Part shown: positions 54,833 through 64,000 of the stretch, piece after piece | How the letters are laid out: each line of letters starts with the position of its first letter | Position numbering within the stretch: position 1 is the first letter of the stretch | Source of the DNA: Alnus glutinosa | Taxonomy: Eukaryota > Streptophyta > Magnoliopsida > Fagales > Betulaceae | DNA length: 64,000 bases | Assembly: GCF_958979055.1 (NCBI RefSeq) | Contig: NC_084886.1 | Coordinates: forward strand, 48,315,654-48,379,653 | Direction: 5' to 3' | The notes under the pieces: generated by a model | Databases searched by the model: none | Seen by the model: the letters and a program-made list of their open reading frames with translations, nothing else | What the model was told of the DNA's origin: nothing | Made by a program: the position numbers and the translations under genes

Positions 54833-56798
54833 AAAAAAAGCATGTGAGGTGAATTATTGAAATCTTAATGGTGTTGAGTTACACCTGGCCTACACGTGTC
54901 CTTTTTCAAGTTGTTAACGTGCAAAACATGAAATCCTGTTAGTTGGCCATGATACGACTTTAAGAAAGCGAGGTGCAATGAATGGCCATCATATGATAAC
55001 CAGCCACGTCACTACGTGGAATAATCAATAATGTATTGAAATTATCTTTTTGCTTTCTCAATTAAATTTGCTTTAAGGATGTCTTAACCAAAAAGTTACG
55101 TGATTAGGCACGTCTTGATAGACAATGAAATCCTCCATTTTAGCTGCCGAAAGATGTCCAAAAAGAGTTACTACCATTTTTTATTATTATTATAAGTTCT
55201 TTAGGAAGAAAAAAAAAAAAAAAAAAAAAAAGGTTATAAGTGTCTTATAAATTGTCGTGCGACTGGCCCCTCTCCCAACTCAAGGTCTTGCTAATGCTAG
55301 AAAAAGAAGCTATATGACTCCAGCATGGAATGGGGCCTAGTCAGGACAACCCCAAAGGGCAAGAGTCGGCCAAAGCGGTGGCCATCTCCTAGAATCAAGG
55401 AGAATACATTAATATGGAAAAGCTCGAAAGACACCGTAGCCAATCAAGCTGAAAATCACTCTCCTAGACCAAAAAGAAGAAAATGACCATTCTATAAAAT
55501 CCTAAGCATAACCCCAACTCAAGGTACCTACTATCTTACGCTTGAATTCACTGTTTAATCTTGTTTTTATGTTTTGATTATAGTTATTTTTATTGTAACT
55601 TATTTGATTACTAACTTTAGCATCGAAGATAGTGTTGCTGCCGTCTCCCCTTACACGGCACACCACACCTAATTTTCTGTTTGTCTTGTAAGATCTTGAG
55701 ACCGCTGACTACCAGACATGACAACATCATCAACATTTACAAACTGTCATAATAGTTCATGTGACACCTAAGAACCTTGCAAAAGGAACCAACAAGAAAA
55801 CGGTTGTTTTTCTTGTAAGCCGTTACAATATACAATGTCATGTACCTACATTATTATTTATAAAAATGGTCACGTAAGTTCGTGAGAAATTATAATAAAA
55901 GTTGGATGGTTTAGCTTTAAATCTTGCAACGAGTTAAGGCAATGAATGGTCAATCTAAACATTGGGATGGGAATCATGGGACCGTCCAACCTAAACTTTC
56001 ACAAACAATGCTCTGTTGGCTCTATCATGGACTCCCAGCTTTGGATGGAGGCTTTAGAAGAAACAACCTGGCTGATTGTTTTCTGTTCCACTTTATGGTC
56101 CTATAATTAACATCTTCACTGATAAAGACACAAGTTCATGCCTCCCTATCTTGTTCCTCTACCTCGTCAATGAAGCTCACTAAATATGGATGATGATAGA
56201 TTCCCTCATAATTAGAATTTAATTCTATTATTTGATGGGAGGAATCCTAATAAAGAGTATGTATATTCTATCAATATGGGCATAAAGGCATTATTGGACA
56301 TAACTTAAAAGAATCCTTTCTAAAAAGTTAAGTTTTTACATGTTAATCCTATATATTTTCGACATTTCTCGTTGACGTGATATTTTTTCTCTGTGTCATT
56401 ACCTTTGGACCTATATTAGGAGGAACAATTCGTATTCACGTATTGGATTCAGGTCATGTCAAAATATAGATATATATGAGACTATTTTGATAAACCATAA
56501 CTCAATTCATTTAATTAAACAGATAAACCTTTCAACCCTAACCTGCTAATTTTATGTTAGAATCGTATCGAATTCGTGAGTCATGTAAAAAATTATCAGC
56601 CCTACCCTATATGCCCTATTAGTCGGTGTGAGGATCCTAGATCGTCAAAGGTTGTATATATATATATATATGCACACCCTCAACTGAAATGCAAACGACA
56701 TCAATCAATAGACATGAAAATTAAGAGGGTGAGATTATTATTTCGTACATCAAAGAAGCTCAAGAAAGTTTCTTACAAGCATAAGTATTAAGTAGCAC
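53261..56798. other. Intergenic region between the At4g08330-like gene and PSBS
   Basis: AT-rich. Contains a decayed MITE-like piece near 53,340, a LINE-like tail in - orientation at about 54,270-54,450 (poly(T), then AACAAAGTGCCGTCTTCATT), A runs of about 35 and 22 bases near 54,798 and 55,209, and an LTR-like fragment at 55,250-55,690. No gene is recognisable. Confidence 0.55.
55250..55690 (+). mobile_element. LTR-type fossil fragment
   Basis: CATTCTATAAAATCC-type promoter sequence, then GATTACTAACTTTAGCATCG and a CACACC-rich stretch, resemble the end of Ty3-type LTRs in plants. There is no internal region. Boundaries and age are uncertain. Confidence 0.4.
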
Positions 56799-59154
56799 CT
56801 ACTCTTCTTCCTCATCAGTCACAAATTTACCAGTTCCAGGATTCAACGCGGCAAAGAAGAAGAAGATAACGTTGAACAACACAAGCGGCTCAATTTCACT
56901 AATCGGAAGCCCGGTCTCAATGTTTAGTTGTGCTAAAGCTCCTTTCCCGGTAATAATTTCTCCGATTAAAGAGAAAGCAATACCCAACTGAGCCAATCTC
57001 CCTACAAACAGCTCGTTCGACTTTGTGAATCCAAATAGCGGACCTTGCATTTCAAACCATTCCCAAATAAATTATTAGACCAAAAAACCTTCCGATCCCA
57101 AAATCAACATTCAAGCAACTTGTATCTTGAGTAAAAGTAGTAGATATATATATATATATATATGTATATGTATTATAGAGTGGCAAATTACCTCCTTCTT
57201 TAAGGCCCAGTGCGGATCTGATGCTTTTGCCAGGTGGGATGACAGCCTTTTCAAGTCCAGTGGGTGGGTCATCAACGAATTTACCACGATCACCCAAAGC
57301 ACCAATGGCTCCAAGCAGGGTGAAAAGAATGAAGAAGAGAAGAAGAGGCTCAGCTTCATATATGGGAATTCCAGTTTCCAGATTCAATTGTGATAGAATT
57401 CCTTTGCCTGTGATTCCTTCACCTAACAAGGATGCCTGCACAAAAAGGCTCATCATTCCAACATGGGAATACCCCAAAGTCAGAAGAGGTTATTGTGGCC
57501 AAGTATTCTGCGGGAGGTCAGATCAAGAATCTTGGCCAAGGGGAGGTTGGAATTTACAAGTGCTACTGTCTTGAGCTTGTTCTGTTCGTTCTTGATGCTA
57601 TATATGTTGTTTTTTAGTGGCTGTGCTGTTTTTAGCAGTTACTTGTTTGTCTGTAAGTGTTGTTGTTCTGCTGGTTTGTAGTAGTCGTTTGGTGCAGCCA
57701 TAGGTTCTGCTGCAGTCTGTGTTGTTCTGTTGCAACTTCTGCTGGTTTGTAGCAGTTCTTGTGTTTGTTGTGTTTCCGGTTGGATGTGGTCTAGTTTTCA
57801 CTGGAGGGTTGTATTCCTTTTTGGGTTGTTTATGAAGCTTTAAGAAATTACAAGACTTTGAAAATTAACCCTCATGTGCATGCTTCTTGTAGTGATCAAT
57901 CATTCTACATACATTTGTTGTTGTCATGATTGGCATTTCTTTTTCCTCTTGAGTTTTCAATACTAATAAACACGTGTGGAACCAAAATCAGAACCATATT
58001 AAATTTTCAATTATTCTAAAAATTTAACATGGTTAAAAACGATGAAATTTAATCATTTAATGAATGCTTTATCAAAGAAACAAAATGTTAGGTCCATCTC
58101 TTCCTTCTATGTCTTTTTATATACTGCTACACTATAGGGGCTTTGGTGACCACAGACAAATCAGTGTATTTTCATCACTAGAAACCAGTAACTCTAATCA
58201 ATGACATGTTTCCTTTTTTAAGTTTACAACAATAATTTTTTAATGCCAATCTTATTTCTCATGTACCAATTTTATACTGGCTGATGTCTTTCAATGTTAG
58301 CCACTTAAAACCCATCACATTAGCCGTTGTAAAACTGGTATGATAAATGAGTGAAGAAATAGCTCATTTATCATAGTTAATCTCGTTCATTACTATTTCA
58401 TATTGGATTCTCTTACTTAATCAACCACATTGCTTAGACAATAGTGTATATCAACATATCATTTTCAGATGTACCATGCGATAATACTGTGAAAATATCC
58501 ATTAAATACAACAAAACAAGATCTGAAAATCTGCTTGATGACATGGTTCGTCTCCATTATTTCCTTCTTAAAAGTAGTGACATTTTTCAAATTAGATAAA
58601 GAAAAAGATGCACCTCAAACAAAAAGCAGCAGATTGCAAGTAAATTATAGAAGAAAAAAAGAAGAGGAGGGTATGTATATATGTATACTCACAGCGAAGC
58701 CAATCATGGCAACGCGACCCACAAAGAGCTCATTCTGCTTTGTGAAGCCAATGCCCCCGGAGGTGCCAAAGAGGCCGTCTTCAACCTTTGGCTTTGGCGC
58801 TACAACCTAGCAAGCGAAAGCAAATTACAGTCAGGGAATTTGAATTAAATTAAGCTAACTATTATACATACATTTGTTTTCTTCTTTGAAAGTAAAGCTT
58901 GGAAGATCAAGGAAATTAATTATGGAAACCTTCTTGGGTGGGGCCTTGGTTTTTGATTTGAAGAGAGCAAAAGTGGTAAATGCTTGGGATGATGAAGAAG
59001 AAGAATCAGTTGGAAGAGGAGAAGGGAGCAGTAGATGAGAGAAGGGCCGTTTGGGCCTTAGTTTTTGAACTTGGAAATTGAGTAAAGTGTCTCTCTTCAA
59101 ATCGACCACATGGCCAGTGGAAACACCAGACATGAGCAACATGGTTTGAGCCAT
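56799..59154 (-). CDS. PSBS: PsbS, photosystem II 22 kDa protein (non-photochemical quenching)
   Basis: Four exons on the - strand: 59154-58930, 58806-58693, 57435-57192, 57043-56799 (TAG). Junctions are GT-AG and the product is 275 aa. The start MAQTMLLMSGVSTGH matches known PsbS precursors; an upstream in-frame ATG 48 bases away is rejected for that reason. Residues 1 to about 68 are a Ser-rich transit peptide. Two internally homologous halves each begin GFTK.NELFVGR, so the protein has four membrane helices. Loops LNLETGIPIYEAEP and LNIETGLPISEIEP carry the lumen-facing Glu residues that sense low pH. The acidic C-terminus is VTDEEEE. PsbS sits in thylakoid membranes and triggers qE, the fast heat dissipation of excess light by photosystem II antennae. 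Intron 2 is unusually long (1.26 kb). No disruption is seen. Confidence 0.98.
57480..57850. repeat. Insertion of unknown origin in PSBS intron 2
   Basis: GT-rich sequence with CTGCTGGTTTGTAG(T/C)AGT repeated at about 57,669 and 57,747 and several TTGTTCTG units. It ends near GGGTTGTTTATGAAGC. It looks like the 3' end of a retro-element, but I cannot assign a family. Confidence 0.35.
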
Positions 59155-59311
59155 GGCTTGTGTTTGATGGCTTTCTCTCTCTGACGGTGAGGGAGACAAC
59201 AAAATACTTCTATGCTCTGTGTTTTAATGCAAATGTTTTTGAGGTCTAGGGAGTTCATATCGTGAGAGATGTGGATATGGTGTGAGCGTCAATGACGGGC
59301 AACTAGAGTGC

Positions 59312-59317
59312 CCACGT
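59312..59317. promoter_or_regulatory. ACGT-core element upstream of PSBS
   Basis: CCACGT (ACGTGG on the gene's strand) lies about 160 bp upstream of the PSBS ATG, where light-responsive ACGT elements are often found. No TATA box is evident. Confidence 0.35.
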
Positions 59318-59508
59318 CTGTGTGTACCACTCTCTGTAATATTTTGAAGATAACGTTTCTAGCTGAATCCTTTTTCATTGAAGCACAAAAATCAAAAATC
59401 TCTGATATTGAAACCTCTCAAAAACAACAAAAGTTGACTCCCTAGTCAGCCATATATAAACTTCAATTCCAAAGCTAGATTTTTATTTATAACTTTTCTT
59501 TATTTTAT

Positions 59509-60124
59509 AGGGATAATTGCACCGTTGATTTTTGTGGTATGCTATAATTATTTTTTACTCCCTATGATTTAAAAAGTTCATAAGATGTTCATGTAGTATG
59601 CAATAATTACGTTTTACTCTCTGAGTCGATTTTCCGTTCACCAATTTGATGGAATCTGTTTGCCCTACACGTCAGCACCACGTGTCGCCAATAAAATGGC
59701 GACACGTATCCATCTTAATAAATAAATAAATAAACTTATTTTAAAAAAAAAAGAAAAAAAGAAAAAAGAAAAAAGGCAGGCCAAGGGGTAGTGGCCAAGC
59801 CACCCCTAGCCAATGGGGGTGGCCGCACGCCACCCTCGGCCACTGGGGCCACCCTTGGCCTGCCTTTTTTCTATTCTTTTTTTTTTTTTTTTTAATAAAT
59901 TTATATTTTTTTTATTAAAATGGACACGTGTCACCATCTTATTAGCGACACGTGGCGCTGACGTGTAGGGCTAACAAATTCCATCAAAATGGTGGACAGA
60001 AAATCGACCCAGGGAGTAAAACGTAATTATTGCATACTACAAAGACCTCCTATGAACTTTTTAAACCATAGGGAGTGAAAAATAATTATGACATACTACA
60101 AAGACCAACGGTACAATTATCCCT
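59509..60124. mobile_element. 616 bp element with long terminal inverted repeats
   Basis: Ends AGGGATAATTGCACCGTTG and its inverse (one mismatch). Inverted similarity runs inward for over 200 bp on each side (for example TTTACTCCCTATG..., CACGTCAGC... and CGACACGT...). The centre is a GC-rich hairpin (GGCAGGCCAAGGGGTAGTGG against its inverse). ATTTTAT lies at both flanks as a target-site duplication. This fits a Mutator-like MITE; it has no coding capacity. Confidence 0.85.
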
Positions 60125-60387
60125 ATTTTATAAGCAGGAATCTAATAAGGGAACACAAGACTTTTTGTCCAATTAAATTCAATTTATCACCATAAATCAC
60201 TACTTAAGTAAGCTAATAAAAAAATAATAAACTTAATGATGTGGTTCAAACTCGATCTCCCTTAATAAGTAAGAATTGAATCCGCTCCATTTCAAGTGAA
60301 GTGGAGAAAAGTCATTTGATCAATAGTTAATGTTGGTGTATCTAATAATGTAAATGATGTCACGTGATAAATATGTTGACAAACTTA

Positions 60388-60934
60388 AGGGTGTACAAGT
60401 GAACGGTTATTAATCGTCCAATAACTGCATAACGCTTTTATATGCGGTTGAAAAAAAAAAATCGTTAACCACCTACTGTGCGGTAGTTAGCGGTAGACGA
60501 GGATGGTTAATAACCGCTTACCCTTATATATATATAGACACACACAAAACGACATCGTTTTATTTCATTTGATATTGGATTTTCATTTTCATTTTTAATT
60601 AAATTGATATTTATTCGTAAAATCATAATAATAACAATTTTCTGAGATTTGTTAGATTTTAGAGTCTTCTAATTATTTTAAAAATGCCAAAAATCATCTA
60701 AAAGTGGTCCTAAAAGGAGGCTTAAGAAATGTCCAAAACACAAAAATAGGTCCAAAATACATATTTCTAAAAAACGATTATACCGTACGGTTATGAATTT
60801 CAATAACAACAACTGTAACCGCTAATCACCTAAAGCTGAGCGGTTGCAGTTATAAAAATTTGATAACTATCTAAGGCGACTGTGGTTGACAGTTAGCCTC
60901 TAATCACTAGTCGCAACATCTTATACACCCCTAA
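60388..60934. mobile_element. hAT-like non-autonomous element
   Basis: Ends TAAGGGTGTACAAG and the inverse of TTAGGGGTGTATAAG. The inside is rich in GGTTA, AACCGC and GCGGTTG motifs and contains AAAACGACATCGTTTT. A flanking duplication is unclear. A related fragment is at 61,920-61,980. Confidence 0.6.
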
Positions 60935-63900
60935 AACTAATTATTTAATTTGTACTTTAATTGTCCACTAAACCGTTCAATTTGTTCAATGGGGAATGAA
61001 TCGGCCATCAAGATGCATGAAGGATCTTGACAAAATAACATGTCTTGGAATTTTCTTCTTAGGTCTCACTCTTTGTTGGGAATGTACGTGCACCACACAC
61101 AATCACACATAATCTTGAATTGACACTTCAGCAAGTATCCATCCACCTGGTGGGTTCATGATTCTTTTGGCACAAATTTAGCATCTCTCTCTCTCTCCCT
61201 CTCTCTGTGTGTCTGCTGAATAATAGCACAAGCATTAAGGAAGTGCAATCCAGCAGGCCCAGTGAAATTTCATGGGTGCCACAAAATTATTATCTGGATT
61301 CTAAACTGCAGTGAGCAGTCCAATAGATACAGACCCAACCCAAGCCAAAATGTTTTCTTTTTTCTTTTTTGGCATGTGCTACACAATTATTGAGATTGAC
61401 TTCAATTCATCTGCCAAAGCCCCTAATGAGAGAGGCTTCGGTTTCCATGGGTTTATCTGTCCCAACAAATTTTAGGACAGGTAAATTATTTTATTGGGCT
61501 TTCTCTTAATTGGCTGTAAAATAAACAGTCAATTACAACAAATTTCAGTCCTTGATATGCTCCAAATCACCCCCCACAACAAAATAATAATAATAATTAT
61601 GCTAAGTAGGTTGGACCAATATTGCACTGCTGCAATCATAACATGAAGAGGAACCCTTTGGAGCATTTTTTTTTTTTTTTTTTTTTTAAGTCATTTTTCA
61701 TCTTCAGCAAATTAGTTAAATGCTAGCTAAAATACATTTAGTGTTACCATGAAATATTGTTATTCACCAACACACTATATCATTTCTTTAAGATTTTCTC
61801 TCTCTTTCCACCTCTCTCTCCCTCTCCAAGAAGTCACATTGACCTCTAGCAAATTAGGAGTTACACATTAACCCTATATTGAAAACAAAAAGTAGAAGTA
61901 CATAGGGATGAAAAAGCTGGCAGTTATTAACCGCCCACTAACCGCTCTATATATATATGAAACGACATCGTTTCACTCTAGGGGTTTTATCAGTTCTTAT
62001 ATTTTCCACACACACCACATAGCCACCAAGCCATTTCCTCTCTCTCTCTCTCTCTCTCTCTCAAGTGTAACTGCACTGCCTCACTCGCCCCTCGCCGTCA
62101 CACTACCTCCCTCGCCCCTCGTCAGACTGTGCATCCCTCATCCTTTCTTTCTCGCCACTCTGTCAATGATTCTCTTCCTTCTTAGCCCATTCCAAAACCC
62201 TACGTGGCTCTAAATAGCTACAACAACAACAACAGTGAGCACCCCTCACACCCTCGGCGCACGATAAGGAACCCCAAAAGTGCTTGGGTTTCATGGACAA
62301 GGATCCACTCCGATTCATTTGAACTGGAGAGGATTTAAATGCGGGTTTCGTGGCGCCTCCACCCAAGCACTACCTCGCTTTCTCTTCAAGTACGTCTAGC
62401 TCCGAAGAGAAAGAAGTGTTTCCGAGTGTTTTGTATTTTAAAATGTTGTTTTAATGTTTTTAGCTTGAAAATATAAAACAAAATACATGAGAATGAAATT
62501 TTAACAAATAGAGTCTTAATGGAGTAATATAGGATTTCTCTTTACATGAAAAAAAAAAAAAAAAAAAAATGATTAAAGCATGATAGAAAAATCTTGTATT
62601 TAGATATATGTGAAAATAAATAGGGATCAAGTATCACAAGCATTATTGAAAGATGTACATGTGAGGAGGCATATTCAGGAAAAGAGAAGACATTGACGTA
62701 AAGGTTAAGAGAGTATACATGTGACAGCGAGTGGTAGAGTCACGAGGGTCCATAAATTTATCAAATGACGATTCACCACCCAATCCAATAAATAATCATT
62801 CTTTCTCCCCATACACACACTCACTCTCCCACATCTCCCCGCTTTCTGTGGTTCTCCTACTCTGTTTATTTAATATTCATTACATTTAATTATCTTGTCG
62901 ATCACTAAAATATACGTCATCAATTATTTTATAAAAAAAAAAAAATGTCATATAGGCCGGCACTTAAGAGTTTAAATTTTAATAGTTAATGTAATAAGTA
63001 ATATATGAATTGTCATATCGTTTTATAAGTGTGATAAGTATTACGCTGAAGTAATATATGGACGGTCGGACACAAAACAATCTTTTGTGAGAAATAGAAC
63101 GGGCTACAGAGATAAAATGGAGTCGAGCTATTGCACAGTTTAGATTATATTTTTATAAATTTAACGGTGTATATATTGTTAAATTTTAAATAATACGGCA
63201 CCATGTACAAGTTACATGTATAGGAACAAAATCTAAAACCCCCCAATATGTGAACAATGGCAAAAGGCCATTGGACCAGTGACCACCACTGTGAATAATG
63301 AGTAGTATATGAAATTGATTGCAAGAAAATAATGGCTGAAAATGACATTACTTTTCTCTAATTTCAAATTTGAATGAGATGGTTCCCAGAAAACCCATTT
63401 TAAAGTCACAAACACCAAGTGGGTCCTAATCCCTCACGCCTTTCCCCATCGTCAGATCATGAAATCAGACCTAGATCTTGAGAAATGCAGCAAATCCAAC
63501 GCCCGTAAGAGGAAGTCCACGGTTAGTACTGGGCCTTCTCATAAAGATCCCTTCACTATGCCGAGACAGAGAATATAAAAGCACTTTTTTGAAAAGCTGA
63601 GGAGACAGAGGGAGAAGACCCACAAAGAGAGACAGCTCCGTCTGCAACAAAGAAAATTGCACTAATTAATTGAAAAATTGTGCTACAACAAGCCTAATCC
63701 AAGGGCGGGAATAAGGGCAGCTCAGTTTTCAAAAATAAAAAAATCGATTTTAATGAGTTTTCAAAATAGAAAAGCTGAAAAAAAGTGGGCATTTTGAGGT
63801 CTCACTCAACAGTCACTCTTACCATCAATTCTTGAATATCACATTGACAGTCACATGCGGATCCCTCTTTTTTCATATTTGGAAAAGAAAGGAAAAAAAA

Positions 63901-64000
63901 GGTAAAAGTGAAAACCCAATTATCTGCTATCCTGCTACTCTGTTTTGTTTGTATATATCTGAAAGGAAAACCCACTGGCATTCTACAGGATTTTTGCAGA
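60935..64000. other. Intergenic region at the right edge
   Basis: No gene recognised. Contains a CT-rich run near 62,037-62,062, a poly(T) tract near 61,668, poly(A) runs, and a hAT-like fragment at 61,920-61,980. The ORF-like stretch at 61,908-62,213 is CT-repeat sequence, not a gene. Confidence 0.6.

Noticed and set aside
57127-57681. Several + strand open frames near 57.1-57.7 kb
   Set aside because: They are antisense shadows of PSBS exon 3 and its intron.
61908-62213. A 101-codon + strand open frame
   Set aside because: Mostly CT-repeat and hAT-like repeat translation (SLSLSLSLSS); no conserved domain and no promoter.

Overview
This is a window of plant nuclear DNA, almost certainly from a woody eudicot. 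It is AT-rich, has GT-AG introns, and contains plant-only genes (PsbS, a LACS9-type acyl-CoA synthetase, a zinc-ribbon protein like Arabidopsis At4g08330). Fossil LINEs, MITEs and LTR fragments are plentiful. I cannot name the species; the repeats look like those of tree genomes such as Fagales, but that is an impression only. The gene models below were assembled by hand from splice sites and reading phase. No search was run.

Layout. (1) 719-12,101, + strand: a co-chaperone gene of the SGT/SGTA family (TPR8-like), with its first exons off the left edge. Its introns are full of 5'-truncated LINEs from one family, several with clear target-site duplications. (2) 14,211-21,687, + strand: a complete LACS9-like long-chain acyl-CoA synthetase gene (696 aa, 11 coding exons), with a TATA box, a G-box and a probable 5'UTR intron. 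(3) 24,683-26,030, + strand: a two-exon plant protein of unknown function (209 aa). (4) 29,987-34,269, - strand: a complete five-exon GDSL esterase/lipase (379 aa). (5) About 35.2-40.7 kb: a large broken LINE on the - strand, carrying a nested LTR-type fragment and a Mutator-like MITE. (6) 43.7-51.0 kb: a second, decayed copy of the GDSL block, followed by an intact At4g08330-like gene (159 aa, - strand, 50,639-52,989). (7) 56,799-59,154, - strand: PSBS, the photosystem II 22 kDa protein of non-photochemical quenching (275 aa, four exons). (8) 59.2-64.0 kb: intergenic DNA with a 616 bp terminal-inverted-repeat element and hAT-like repeats.

The main structural story is a direct tandem duplication. 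The unit ran from about 27.6 kb to a breakpoint inside exon 2 of the At4g08330-like gene (about 50,968). It duplicated the GDSL gene and the 3' half of its neighbour. The first unit kept a working GDSL gene and only a 190 bp scrap of the neighbour (43,695-43,888). The second unit kept the intact neighbour and a GDSL pseudogene lacking exons 4-5. Insertions present in one unit and absent from the other give relative dates. Exon 1 of the two GDSL copies is about 99% identical while exon 2 differs at about 9%, which suggests gene conversion.

I see no operon-like or novel enzymatic system. The genes have unrelated roles: protein targeting, lipid activation, lipid hydrolysis and photoprotection. 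The interest is mainly in genome structure.
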